Assembly (NCBI RefSeq): GCF_019049325.1
Contig: NZ_JAGMUO010000065.1
Location: forward strand, 372,001 to 436,000
Length of the DNA: 64,000 nucleotides
Source of the DNA: Streptomyces sp. AC512_CC834
Lineage (GTDB): Bacteria; Actinomycetota; Actinomycetes; Streptomycetales; Streptomycetaceae
Direction of reading: 5' to 3'
Part shown: piece after piece, positions 25,644 through 34,058 of the stretch
How positions within the stretch are numbered: the stretch's first letter is position 1
Layout: each line of letters begins with the position of its first letter
The notes under the pieces: generated by a model
What the model saw: the letters and a program-made list of their open reading frames with translations, nothing else
What the model was told of the DNA's origin: nothing
Databases searched by the model: none
Program-made: the position numbers and the translations under genes

Positions 25644-26207
25644 ATGACGCACGACCTGACCCCGAAGTACACGGTTCCCGGCATCGAGCGGGAGGCCGCC
25701 GGACGGCTGATCGGTGTGCTGCGGATGCGCCTGCACGCCCTCAACGACCTGCACCTGACCCTCAAGCACGTGCACTGGAACGTCGTGGGCCCGCACTTCA
25801 TCGCCGTGCACGAGATGATCGACCCGCAGGTCGACCAGGTGCGCGAGATGGCCGACGAGGTCGCGGAGCGCATCGCCGCCCTCGGCGGGGTGGCCCAGGG
25901 CACTCCCGGCGCGCTGGTGGCCGAACGGAAGTGGGACGACTACTCCATCGGGCGGGCCGATGCCATCGCCCACCTCGGTGCGCTCGACGTCGTGTACACC
26001 GGCGTGGTCGAGGGCATGCGGGAGGCGGTCGCGGAGGCCGGCAAGATCGACACGGCCACGGAGGATCTCCTGATCGGCCGGCTCAGGGACCTGGAGCAGT
26101 TCCAGTGGTTCGTGCGGGCCCATCTGGAGAGCGCCGGCGGCACGCTGGCGACGGGCAGCGCGACGTCCGAGACGGAGGCGGCGGCACGCGGCGCGGAAGT
26201 CGCCTGA
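25644..26207 (+). CDS. Dps-family DNA-binding/iron-storage protein
   Basis: A 187-residue ferritin-like miniferritin that oxidises iron with peroxide and protects DNA. The ferroxidase ligands appear in LTLKHVHWNVVGPHFIAVHEMID, shown by HVHWNVVGPHF and then the Asp/Glu pair VDQVREMADEVAERI. The start at 25644 is preferred because GAGGAGCTGAGG stands just before it; the upstream in-frame ATG at 25608 lacks an SD. The C-terminal Ala/Thr/Glu tail is of the kind that varies among Streptomyces Dps proteins and affects assembly. A bidirectional terminator follows. Confidence 0.92.
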   Translation: MTHDLTPKYTVPGIEREAAGRLIGVLRMRLHALNDLHLTLKHVHWNVVGPHFIAVHEMIDPQVDQVREMADEVAERIAALGGVAQGTPGALVAERKWDDYSIGRADAIAHLGALDVVYTGVVEGMREAVAEAGKIDTATEDLLIGRLRDLEQFQWFVRAHLESAGGTLATGSATSETEAAARGAEVA

Positions 26208-26238
26208 GGGGCGCGGCGGCGTTGTGACAGGGCACGAG

Positions 26239-26269
26239 GCCGACCGGACGCCTTGACAGTCCGGTCGGC
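26239..26269. terminator. Bidirectional terminator between dps and PRC-barrel gene
   Basis: GCCGACCGGAC at 26239-26249 and GTCCGGTCGGC at 26259-26269 form an 11-bp perfect stem with a 9-base loop, between two convergent stop codons. Confidence 0.8.
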
Positions 26270-26339
26270 CCAGGCCCGAGGCCCGGCCCCGCCCCGCTCC
26301 CGAGGAGGCCCGTCGGCGGGTTCGGCGAGTTCGGTAGGT

Positions 26340-26696
26340 TCAGCGGCGGCCGAGGCGGCGTTCGCCGCGGCTGCCCGGCTCGTAGGGCAGGTGGTAGTGG
26401 GCGAAGACCGCGCCTTCGTCCTCGGCGGCCAGTTCACCGTCCGGGTCGATCCCGGGCGCGTCCTTGACCAGCGACTTGTCGTAGGTCACCTTCAGGTGGG
26501 CCGGTGCGACGGTGGCCTTGTCCACCGGGACGAAGACGAGACGCCGGCGGGTCGGCAGACCGATCGTGACCGTGGCGAAGGCGGGCCGGTCGGTGAGGGT
26601 GTCGAAGTAGATGGACTCCAGAGTCCCGATTTTGCGGCCGTCGTAGTCCACGACGTCGAGGCCGCGCCAGTCACGAATGTTCTCGGCTTCAAACAT
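26340..26696 (-). CDS. PRC-barrel domain protein
   Basis: A 118-residue protein with a PRC-barrel fold: NIRDWRGLDVVDYDGRKIG then LESIYFDTLTDRPAFATV, followed by LVFVPVDKATVAPAHLKV. PRC barrels occur in RNA-processing and photosynthetic complexes and in small actinobacterial stress proteins of unknown role. The start at 26696 has GGGAAGAG upstream. It is convergent with dps and next to a SigB-type module, so stress control is possible. Confidence 0.8.
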   Translation of the reverse strand: MFEAENIRDWRGLDVVDYDGRKIGTLESIYFDTLTDRPAFATVTIGLPTRRRLVFVPVDKATVAPAHLKVTYDKSLVKDAPGIDPDGELAAEDEGAVFAHYHLPYEPGSRGERRLGRR

Positions 26697-26869
26697 GCCC
26701 ACTCTTCCCTTCCGAGGACGTGCTCACTGTCTGGTTCCCCACTTCGCGCGCCTGTCGCCTGTTTGTCCCCTCCCCGGCGTACGGAATCCGGGCGCGATAG
26801 GCTGCCTGGCCGGAAGTGGCGCCCGAATGGGGGACGGACACCCGGCGGAGTTCCGAAGGGGATCGAGTT

Positions 26870-27223
26870 GTGGATGGCACAGGCGCGATGGGCGGCCCGG
26901 CCCGCGTGCGCGGTGGTGCCGTACTGGAAGTGGGGCCGCTGGCCGGCCGTCCCGGTTTCCGTGCCGGCGGAGAGATCGGCGTGACCACCCGGCTGTCCTG
27001 GGAGAACGCTCTCACCGAACTGTCCCGGCAGCACACGGACGTGTCCTACGTCGAACTGTCCGGCGTGCGGTTCGTCGACGTGGCCGGGGTGGCGGCACTC
27101 GCCGTCACGGCCATGAACCTTCCGTCCGGCCGGGTCGTGGTGGAGCGGCCGCCGCCCCAACTGCCGCGGGTGCTGGACCTGTTCTGGCCCGCCCTGCACC
27201 GGATCGAGGTGGCGCCCCGATGA
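26870..27223 (+). CDS. STAS-domain anti-sigma factor antagonist
   Basis: A 117-residue STAS protein with the core VSYVELSGVRFVDVAGVAAL, where the position usually holding the phosphorylated Ser of RsbV/SpoIIAA is Val-Ala, so classic phosphoswitching is doubtful. GAAGGGG lies eight bases before the GTG at 26870. Its stop overlaps the start of the MEDS-HATPase gene by four bases (ATGA), so the two are coupled. It probably binds and sequesters that protein or another anti-sigma factor. Confidence 0.8.
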   Translation: MDGTGAMGGPARVRGGAVLEVGPLAGRPGFRAGGEIGVTTRLSWENALTELSRQHTDVSYVELSGVRFVDVAGVAALAVTAMNLPSGRVVVERPPPQLPRVLDLFWPALHRIEVAPR

Positions 27224-28158
27224 CCACGGTGACCACGCCGACCACCGACGGGACATTCACCCATCCGGCGCTGTTCTACCGCTCGCAGCGCGAGTACGCC
27301 GACCGGACGGTGACGTTCGTACGGGAGGGGCTGGCCGCGGGCGAACCGGTAGCGGTTGCCGTCCCCGGCCCCAACCTGGAGCTGATCAGGACGGGGCTGG
27401 GCACGGACGCGCGGGACGTCACCTTCCTGGACATGACCGAGGCCGGGCGCAATCCGGGGCGGATCATCCCCGGCGTGCTCAGGGCCTTCGCCGACGCGCA
27501 CGTGCGGGAACGGGTGCGGATCATCGGCGAGCCGGTCTGGGCGGGGCGCAGCGCCGCGGAGTACCCGGCGTGCGCCCAGCACGAAGCGTTGATCAACGCG
27601 GCCTTCGCGGGCCGCCGCGCGACGATCCTGTGCCCGTACGACGAGACCCGGCTGGACGCGGACGTCCTGGCCGACGCCCTGGTCACCCACCCCACGGTCA
27701 TCGCCGGGGGGTCCGAGCGGGCCAGCGAGGCGTACGACTGGCGTGCGGTCGTCGCCCGTTACAACGAGCCGCTCGGGCCGGCACCCGACGCCGACGTCCT
27801 CGCCTTCGGGGCCGGGGAGCTGCCCGAGGCGCGGCGCTTCGCGGTCGGCCGGGCGGCGGCGATCGGGCTGGCCGGGCGGCGGCTGCAGGACGCGGAACTG
27901 GCGGTGGCCGAGCTGACCACCAACAGCGTGGTCCACGGCGGCGGCAGCGGAACGCTGGCGGTCTGGGCCGAGGCGGGAAAGCTGGTGTGCGAGGTCCGCG
28001 ACACGGGCCGGCTCACGGATCCGCTGGCCGGCCGCCGGCCCCCGGAGCACGGGCAGATCGGCGGCCGCGGCCTCCTGCTCGTCCATTACGTCGCCGATCT
28101 GGTGCGGATGCACACGACGGACGAGGGCACCACCATCCGCTTCTACCTGGGCATCTGA
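27220..28158 (+). CDS. MEDS-domain sensor with HATPase (anti-sigma/kinase-like)
   Basis: A 312-residue protein. Residues 12-165 form a MEDS sensory domain (FYRSQREYADRTVTFVREGL at its start), and residues 195-310 an RsbW-type HATPase with N-box AVAELTTNSVVHGG and G-boxes CEVRDTG and GGRGLLLVHYVAD. In actinobacteria such proteins act as anti-sigma kinases or switch proteins of the SigB network. It lies directly between a STAS protein and a SigB-type sigma factor, completing a partner-switch set. Confidence 0.87.
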   Translation: MTTVTTPTTDGTFTHPALFYRSQREYADRTVTFVREGLAAGEPVAVAVPGPNLELIRTGLGTDARDVTFLDMTEAGRNPGRIIPGVLRAFADAHVRERVRIIGEPVWAGRSAAEYPACAQHEALINAAFAGRRATILCPYDETRLDADVLADALVTHPTVIAGGSERASEAYDWRAVVARYNEPLGPAPDADVLAFGAGELPEARRFAVGRAAAIGLAGRRLQDAELAVAELTTNSVVHGGGSGTLAVWAEAGKLVCEVRDTGRLTDPLAGRRPPEHGQIGGRGLLLVHYVADLVRMHTTDEGTTIRFYLGI

Positions 28159-28285
28159 TGCCCTGTCGGGGACTTCGCCGACCACGGCGTCGCTTCGGCA
28201 GGTGTGCGGGGTCTGACCCGGGGTAGGCGACCTGTCGTCGGCCGACAAGGTGACAACGACGACCGATCGACCGGGAGGGCACATC

Positions 28286-29131
28286 ATGACGACGACGACC
28301 GCACAGACCACCGAGCACGCCACCACGGACATGCCGGAGATCGCGGACCCGTCCAAGGTGGCGCCCAAGGACGCACGGGAGTTGTCGAAGCTGTTCTTCC
28401 AGCAGCTTACGGTGCTGGAGGAGGGCACGCCCGAGCACCAGTACGCGCGCAACACCCTGATCGAGATGAACATGTCCCTGGTCCGCTTCGCGGCCGGCCG
28501 GTTCCGCAGCCGTGGGCCGGAGGAGATGGAGGACATCGTCCAGGTCGGCATGATCGGCCTGATCAAGGCCATCGACCGGTTCGAGCTGACCCGCGAGGTC
28601 GAGTTCACCTCCTTCGCGGTGCCGTACATCGTCGGTGAGATCAAGCGGTTCTTCCGGGACACCTCGTGGGCCGTGCACGTGCCCCGGCGCCTTCAGGAGG
28701 CCCGTGTCCAACTGGCCCGGGCCACCGAGGAGCTGCGCAGCCGGCTGGGCCGCAACCCCACCACCCAGGAGCTGTCGGAGCTGATGTGCCTCCCGGAGGA
28801 CGAGGTCGTCGAGGCGCGGCTGGCGGCCAACGGCTACAACTCGGCCTCCCTGGACGCGGCCATCAGCGGCAGTGAGGACGGCGAGTCGGCGCTGGCGGAC
28901 TTCATCGGTGCCGACGACGCCGCCCTGGGGCTGGTGGACGACTTCCAGGCCCTGGCTCCGATGATCGCCGAGCTGGACGAACGCGACCGTCGGATCATCC
29001 ACTGGCGGTTCGTCGAGGAACTCACCCAGAAGGACATCGGCGAGCGGCTCGGTGTCTCCCAGATGCACGTGTCCCGGCTGATCTCGCGACTGCTGACCCG
29101 CCTGCGGGAGGGCATGCTCAGCACGGCCTGA
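28286..29131 (+). CDS. SigB/SigF-type stress sigma factor
   Basis: A 281-residue group III sigma-70 factor. Region 2 is seen as RNTLIEMNMSLVRFAAGRF and MIGLIKAIDRFELTREVEFTSFA, region 3 near VHVPRRLQEARVQL and region 4 as LTQKDIGERLGVSQMHVSRL. The last is typical of Streptomyces SigB, F and G paralogues. I took the ATG at 28286 because GGGAGGG precedes it; the GTG at 28250 lacks such a site. The STAS and MEDS-HATPase genes immediately upstream are likely to control its release. Confidence 0.92.
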   Translation: MTTTTAQTTEHATTDMPEIADPSKVAPKDARELSKLFFQQLTVLEEGTPEHQYARNTLIEMNMSLVRFAAGRFRSRGPEEMEDIVQVGMIGLIKAIDRFELTREVEFTSFAVPYIVGEIKRFFRDTSWAVHVPRRLQEARVQLARATEELRSRLGRNPTTQELSELMCLPEDEVVEARLAANGYNSASLDAAISGSEDGESALADFIGADDAALGLVDDFQALAPMIAELDERDRRIIHWRFVEELTQKDIGERLGVSQMHVSRLISRLLTRLREGMLSTA

Positions 29132-29138
29132 GCCGCGA

Positions 29139-29168
29139 GCCGCCTGAGCCGCGCCCGGCTCAGGCGGC
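29139..29168. terminator. Bidirectional hairpin after sigma gene
   Basis: GCCGCCTGAGCC at 29139-29150 and GGCTCAGGCGGC at 29157-29168 form a 12-bp perfect stem around a 6-base loop, in the 28-bp gap between convergent genes and running into the last codons of the Ku remnant. Confidence 0.75.
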
Positions 29169-29597
29169 GGTCGTCTTCCTGGGCCGGCCCCGGGTGCCGC
29201 TGAGCGCGTCGACGAGTTGCTCGCGGCTCATCTTCGACCGGCCGGGGATGTCCTGCTCGGTGGCCCGCCGGTACAGCTCGGTCTTGCTCAGCTCCCGCAA
29301 CTCGCCCCGCTCGGCGGGCGTCCGCCGGGAGGGGGCGGTGGCTTTGTTCCGCGATGCGGGAGCCCGCTCGCCGCCCTTCGCCTGCTCCAGGCTGCCGCGC
29401 AGGACCTCCATCAGGTCGACGACGTTGGTGGCCTGCGGCGCCTCCTCGGCGACGGCGGCCTCCTCGCCCTCGGCCTTGGCGCGGACCAGCTCGCGGACCT
29501 TCTCCTGGTACGTGTCGCGGTAGCGGGTGGGGTCCCCCTCGCCGCTGAGCGCGTCGACCGGGCTCAGTGCCGTGTCCGGCTCCTTGCCGCGGCCCAC
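29160..29597 (-). pseudogene. C-terminal remnant of a bacterial Ku protein
   Basis: A 145-residue frame whose N-terminal half matches the C-terminal arm of bacterial Ku: DPTRYRDTYQEKVRELVRAK followed by ATNVVDLMEVLRGSL. Residues about 100-135 form a SAP/Rho-N-like element (ELYRRATEQDIPGRSKMSRE), an extension found on many Streptomyces Ku proteins. The 200 or more residues of the Ku ring are missing; only 253 bp separate it from the next gene. Upstream, another frame has clear coding bias (WQDWTEYLNRQYLTALRAED, ending near 29600), and a single-base change in the G-rich stretch at about 29590-29600 would join the two. It may therefore be a frameshifted short gene or a decayed ku paralogue. Confidence 0.65.
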
Positions 29598-29850
29598 CCG
29601 TCCCGACCTTGTCCTCGGCGCGCAGCGCGGTCAGGTACTGCCGGTTGAGGTACTCCGTCCAGTCCTGCCACGCTGCCACCCGGCCCACGGCCCCGCGCGC
29701 CGGACGGGGCACACGGGTGGGCGGCCGGGTGACAGCGCGCGGATCGGCCGTGGTCGTTGTTCCCTGTGAGGTGCGGGACGGCACGCACGCCTTAAGGACT
29801 CGGCCGTCCGCGCGTCCGTCGAGCGAAGCCGAACAGAGGGACACACGCCC

Positions 29851-30975
29851 ATGAGCTGTCACCTGAAGCCGATCACCCGCGAGGAGCATCTGCGCTTCGT
29901 CACGGCACGGCCTTCCGTCAGTCACCTCCAGGTCCCCGCGTGGGGTGACGTGAAGCCTCAGTGGCGGGCGGAGAGCCTGGGCTGGTTCGACGAGGGCGGT
30001 GAGCTGGTGGGGGCCGGTCTTGTGCTGCTGCGGCCGCTGCCGAGGCTGAAGCGGTACCTGGCCTATCTGCCGGAGGGGCCGGTCATCGACTGGTCCGCGG
30101 CGAACCTGGAGCGGTGGCTGGAGCCGATGCTCGCGTACCTGAGGGGCCGCGGCGCGTTCACGGTGAGGATGGGGCCGCCGGTGGTGGCAAGGCGTTGGAG
30201 CGCCGACGCGGTCAAGGCGGCGATCGCCGATCCGGGGGCCCGGCGCCTTGGGGACGTGGAGGCCACCGTGCGGGAACCCGGGGCCGACGACGTCGCCGAG
30301 CGGCTGCGCCGGATGGGCTGGCGGCGGACCGAGGCGGGCGGCGGCGAGGAGGGCTTCGCCGCGGGACAGCCGCGCCACGTGTGCCAGGTGCGGCTCGCCG
30401 GGCGGTCGCTGGAGCAGATCCGGAGCGGCTTCAACCAGCAGTGGCGCCGCAACATCAAGAAGGCGGAGAAGGCCGGCGTCAAGGTGGTCCGGGGCGACCG
30501 GGAGGACCTGTCCGTCTTCTACGAGCTGTACGTGGAGACCGCGGAACGGGACCGGTTCGTCCCGCGCCCCCTCGACTACTTCCGGCGCATGTGGACCGCG
30601 CTGACGGCCGAGGACCCGGACCGCATGCGCCTCTACCTCGCCCATCACGACGGGGAGGTGCTCGCCGCGGCCACGATGCTGACGGTCGGCGACCACGTCT
30701 GGTACTCCTACGGCGCGTCCACCGACCGCAGGCGTGAGGTGCAGCCGGGCAACGCCCTGCAGTGGCGGATGATGTGCGACGCCCACGAACTGGGCGCCGC
30801 CGTCTACGACTTCCGCGGCATCACCGACACCCTGGACGAGGACAATCACCTGCTGGGACTGCTCAGGTTCAAGGTGGGGGCGGGCGGAGAGGCCGTGGAG
30901 TACCTCGGCGAGTGGGATTATCCCTTGAACAAGGTGCTGCACAGGGCTCTGGCCCTGTACATGTCGCGCCGCTGA
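29851..30975 (+). CDS. FemX-type aminoacyl transferase (FemABX family)
   Basis: A 374-residue GNAT-duplicated transferase that uses an aminoacyl-tRNA to add the first branch amino acid (Gly in Streptomyces) to the Lys/DAP-type stem peptide of peptidoglycan precursors. The family signature NFNQQWRRNIKKAEKAGV is present in the form FNQQWRRNIKKAEKAGVKV near residue 193, and VYDFRGITDTLDEDNHLLGL near 313. The whole protein follows Streptomyces FemX closely by my recall. VanK is the homologue required when precursors end in D-Ala-D-Lac, and a VanHAX operon lies 31 kb away, but the sequence alone does not tell FemX from VanK. GAGGG precedes the ATG. Confidence 0.88.
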   Translation: MSCHLKPITREEHLRFVTARPSVSHLQVPAWGDVKPQWRAESLGWFDEGGELVGAGLVLLRPLPRLKRYLAYLPEGPVIDWSAANLERWLEPMLAYLRGRGAFTVRMGPPVVARRWSADAVKAAIADPGARRLGDVEATVREPGADDVAERLRRMGWRRTEAGGGEEGFAAGQPRHVCQVRLAGRSLEQIRSGFNQQWRRNIKKAEKAGVKVVRGDREDLSVFYELYVETAERDRFVPRPLDYFRRMWTALTAEDPDRMRLYLAHHDGEVLAAATMLTVGDHVWYSYGASTDRRREVQPGNALQWRMMCDAHELGAAVYDFRGITDTLDEDNHLLGLLRFKVGAGGEAVEYLGEWDYPLNKVLHRALALYMSRR

Positions 30976-30998
30976 GGGCGCGAGGCAGGGGGTGGGTG

Positions 30999-31706
30999 AT
31001 GTCGCGGCTGTTGGTGGTGCAGAACCATCGGGGCGGCGGGGCGGGCCGGTTCGGCGACTGGCTGGCCGCGGACGGGCTGTCGTTGGACGTGGTGCACGCG
31101 TACGCCGGAGAGCCGCTCCCTGGGCGTTCGGAGCACGACGGCGTCATGGTGCTCGGTGGTGGCTATCTGCCGGACGACGACGCGCGCGCTCCCTGGCTCG
31201 CGCCCACCCGGGCACTGGTGGCCGACGCTGTGGAGCGGGGTACCCCGGTCTTCGGGATCTGCCTCGGCGGGCAGTTGCTCGCCCGGGTCGCGGGTGGCAC
31301 GGTCCGGGGTGAACACGGCGAACCCGAGTTCGGCAGCACCTCGCTGACCCTGCGGTCCGAGGCCGGGGCCGATCCGCTCTTCGGAGGGCTGCCGGCGCGG
31401 GTGACGGCGGTCGAGCACCACGTGGACGCCGTCACCGCCCTGCCGCCCGGTGCCACCTGGCTGATGGCGAGCGAGCGGTGCCCGTACCAGGCGTTCAGGG
31501 TCGGCGAGCGGGCGTGGGGCGTCCAGTTCCACCCCGAGGCGGGGGCGGACCGGGTGAAGTCGTGGGACGCCGGTCGGATGCGGGCCCGTGGGCTGGACCC
31601 GGTGGAACTCACCCGCCGGGCGGAACTCGACGAGCCCGCGGCCGAGCCGGTCTGGCGGGAGGTCGCCCGGCGCTTCGCCGCGGTGGTCTCGGTCGTCGCG
31701 ACCTGA
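30999..31706 (+). CDS. Class I glutamine amidotransferase-like protein
   Basis: A 235-residue triad GATase domain: nucleophile FGICLGGQLLA near residue 90 and the His/Glu pair WGVQFHPEAGAD near 178, with the oxyanion loop VLGGGY. It resembles GMP-synthase-like stand-alone GATases. It starts 23 bp after the FemX gene with GAGGCAGGGGG upstream, so cotranscription with it is likely. Its amidation partner is not visible; a cell-wall role would be inference from the neighbour. Confidence 0.85.
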   Translation: MSRLLVVQNHRGGGAGRFGDWLAADGLSLDVVHAYAGEPLPGRSEHDGVMVLGGGYLPDDDARAPWLAPTRALVADAVERGTPVFGICLGGQLLARVAGGTVRGEHGEPEFGSTSLTLRSEAGADPLFGGLPARVTAVEHHVDAVTALPPGATWLMASERCPYQAFRVGERAWGVQFHPEAGADRVKSWDAGRMRARGLDPVELTRRAELDEPAAEPVWREVARRFAAVVSVVAT

Positions 31707-31709
31707 GGG

Positions 31710-32885
31710 TCAGCCCTTGAAGGCCCCCTGTCCGGCGAAGGCGAGCCTGGCGAAGCGTTCGCCCATGAGGCGGTGGGTCGCCGCGTCCGGGTGGATGGCG
31801 TCGGGCAGGGGCAGGTCGGCGGCGTCGGCCTCCCCGTAGAGCTCGCGGCCGTCGAGGTAGTGCAGGTTCGGGTCGTCCACGGCCCGCACGGCCACGATCC
31901 GGGCCAGCTCGTCCCTGATGATGTTCAGGGTCAGCTTCCCGCTCGCGCGCTGCGCCGGGTCACCCGTGGCGACGAACCGCACTCGCCCCTCCGCGAGGCC
32001 GGCGAAGTCCGGAGCGAGGGGGCCGGGGGTGTCCTCCTGGACGGGGCACAGGACGGGCGCGACGACCAGCAGCGGGGCGGTGGGGTGGCCCTCGCGGATG
32101 GTGTCGAGGAAGCCGTGCACGGCGGGGCCGAAGGCACGCAGGCGCATGACGTCGGCGTTGACCACGTTGATGCCGATCTTGACGCTGATCAGGTCGGCGG
32201 GGGTGTCGCGCATGGCCCGTGCGGTGAACGGGTCGAGCAGGGCGCCGCCGCCAAAGCCCAGGTTGACCAGTTCGACGCCGCCGAGTGAGGCGGCGAGCGC
32301 GGGCCAGGTGGTGGTGGGGCTCGCCGCGTCGGAGCCGTGGCTGATCGAGCTGCCGTGGTGCAGCCAGACCCTGCGGCCCGGGTCCGGGGCGGGGCCGACG
32401 GGGGCGTTGGTGCGCAGGGCGACGAGTTCGGTGGTCTCGTTGTGCGGCAGCCAGATCTCGATGTCCTTGCCGCCCTCGGGCAGGTCCGCGAAGCGGAGGG
32501 TGCCGACCGGGCCGGGCTCGACGACCGCGGTGCCGGCGGCCATGTCGATGGTGAGGGTGTTGCCGCCCGTGACACTGCCCCCGCCCGCCGGACGGCCGTC
32601 GACGAGCAGGTCGTACACGCCGTCCGGGCGCGGCGGCGCGCCGACGTAGTGACGCTTGGTGGGCAGGGTGTCCAGTTCGAGGGCGGTGGCCCGGGTGCGC
32701 AGCACCAGGCGTACGCCGGAGGGCTGGGACTCTGCCATGGCCAGTTGCCCGTCGGTGTTCTGCGCGCGGGCCCGGGCGGGCAGCCGGTGGGGCAGCAGGC
32801 CGTGCTCGGTGCGCTCCAGGTCGAGGGCGCCCCGCAGGAGGTTCGGGGTGAGGGGCGTGGTGATCCAGTCGTCCTCGGTGTTCAT
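31710..32885 (-). CDS. SGNH/GDSL hydrolase with N-terminal beta domain
   Basis: A 391-residue esterase-like protein without signal peptide. Residues 1-170 form a beta-rich domain common in SGNH proteins acting on sugar acetates. The SGNH blocks follow: LHHGSSISHGS (Ser nucleophile), NLGFGGGALLD, KIGINVVNAD and the C-terminal DAIHPD, so Ser, Gly, Asn and Asp-x-x-His are complete. GGAGGCG precedes the ATG. A perfect palindrome lies 61 bp upstream. Convergent with the GATase gene, 3 bp between stops. Confidence 0.85.
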   Translation of the reverse strand: MNTEDDWITTPLTPNLLRGALDLERTEHGLLPHRLPARARAQNTDGQLAMAESQPSGVRLVLRTRATALELDTLPTKRHYVGAPPRPDGVYDLLVDGRPAGGGSVTGGNTLTIDMAAGTAVVEPGPVGTLRFADLPEGGKDIEIWLPHNETTELVALRTNAPVGPAPDPGRRVWLHHGSSISHGSDAASPTTTWPALAASLGGVELVNLGFGGGALLDPFTARAMRDTPADLISVKIGINVVNADVMRLRAFGPAVHGFLDTIREGHPTAPLLVVAPVLCPVQEDTPGPLAPDFAGLAEGRVRFVATGDPAQRASGKLTLNIIRDELARIVAVRAVDDPNLHYLDGRELYGEADAADLPLPDAIHPDAATHRLMGERFARLAFAGQGAFKG

Positions 32886-32945
32886 GTCGCCTCCGGCGGT
32901 GGTGCGTCTCGCTGCGTCGCGTCTTCCTTCACCGATTGTGCATTA

Positions 32946-32962
32946 GCCTAATCGCATTAGGC
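32946..32962. promoter_or_regulatory. Palindromic operator upstream of SGNH hydrolase
   Basis: GCCTAAT at 32946-32952 and ATTAGGC at 32956-32962 form a perfect 7-bp inverted repeat with a 3-base spacer, AT-rich against its surroundings, about 60 bp upstream of the SGNH start and 116 bp from the divergent GlxA-type gene. The regulator is not evident. Confidence 0.6.
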
Positions 32963-33077
32963 AAATCACTCGCGCCGACAGGAACCCGGTTCAGCTTCAT
33001 GTGGCAGGAGTGACGGCTTTCAACGGGAAAACGCCACAGCCGCGGATCGGCGTCCCGCGGCGAGGTACTTTCCGGCC

Positions 33078-34016
33078 ATGCACACCGTCGCCGTTCTCGC
33101 GCTCGACCGGGTGATCCCGTTCGACCTATCCACCCCGATCGAGGTCTTCACCCGGACCCGGCTCCCCGACGGCCGCCCCGGCTACCGGATCCGCGTGTGC
33201 GCCGAGCGGCCCGAGATCGACGCGGGCGCGTTCACGCTGCGCGCGCCCTGGGGACTGGAGGGGCTGCGGGACGCGGACACGATCATCGTGCCCGGTACGG
33301 CCACCGCCACCGACTCGCTCTCCCCCGCTGTCCACGACGCGCTGCGCACGGCCGCCGGCAACGGCACACGCATCGCGTCCATCTGCTCGGGCACCTTCCC
33401 ACTGGCCGCCACCGGGCTGCTCGACGGTCTGCGCGCCACCACCCACTGGATCGCCGCCGACGCCCTGGCCGGCGCGCACCCGGAGGTCGAGGTCGACCCG
33501 GACGTCCTGTACGTCGACAACGGGCAGATCCTCACCTCGGCCGGGGCCGCCGCGGGTCTTGACCTGTGCCTGCACATGATCCGGCGCGACTACGGCTCGG
33601 CGGTCGCCGCGCACGCCGCCCGGCTGTCCGTCATGCCCCTCGAACGCGAAGGCGGTCAGGCGCAGTTCGTCGTCCACGACTACACGCCCGTGCCCCGCGG
33701 ATCCGCCCTCGAACCCCTGCTCACCTGGCTGCGCGAGAACCTGGCCCGCGACCTCACCCTCGCCGACATCGCCGCCCACGCCGGGGTGAGCACGCGGACG
33801 CTGATCCGCCGCTTCCGGGAGCAGACCGGCAGCACCCCGCTGCAGTGGCTCCACCGTGCCCGGGTCCGCCAGGCACAGCACCTGCTGGAGACGACACCGC
33901 ACTCCGTGGAGCGCATCGCCGCCCAGGTCGGCTTCGGCTCACCCACGGCCTTCCGCGACCGCTTCAAGCGCACCACCGGTGTCAGCCCGCACGCCTACCG
34001 GCGCACCTTCGCCTGA
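33078..34016 (+). CDS. GlxA-type AraC-family regulator (DJ-1/PfpI + AraC HTH)
   Basis: A 312-residue regulator. Residues 1-185 have the DJ-1/PfpI fold with the nucleophile elbow IASICSGTFPLAATGLL (Cys near 104), and residues 215-310 the two AraC HTH motifs (TLADIAAHAGVSTRTLIRRF and RIAAQVGFGSPTAFRDRF). Proteins of this pattern include AdpA and GlxA-like regulators; this one is shorter than AdpA (about 400) and lacks its extra tail. Effector unknown. The divergent SGNH gene is a possible target. Confidence 0.9.
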   Translation: MHTVAVLALDRVIPFDLSTPIEVFTRTRLPDGRPGYRIRVCAERPEIDAGAFTLRAPWGLEGLRDADTIIVPGTATATDSLSPAVHDALRTAAGNGTRIASICSGTFPLAATGLLDGLRATTHWIAADALAGAHPEVEVDPDVLYVDNGQILTSAGAAAGLDLCLHMIRRDYGSAVAAHAARLSVMPLEREGGQAQFVVHDYTPVPRGSALEPLLTWLRENLARDLTLADIAAHAGVSTRTLIRRFREQTGSTPLQWLHRARVRQAQHLLETTPHSVERIAAQVGFGSPTAFRDRFKRTTGVSPHAYRRTFA

Positions 34017-34058
34017 CGGCAGAGGCATGAGCGCAGGCAACACGGGGACCCCGACCAC

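Noticed and set aside
29851..30975. Naming the FemX homologue vanK
   Set aside because: It is 31 kb from vanHAX, with no van-type promoter, and the protein resembles housekeeping FemX at least as much; motifs do not separate the two.
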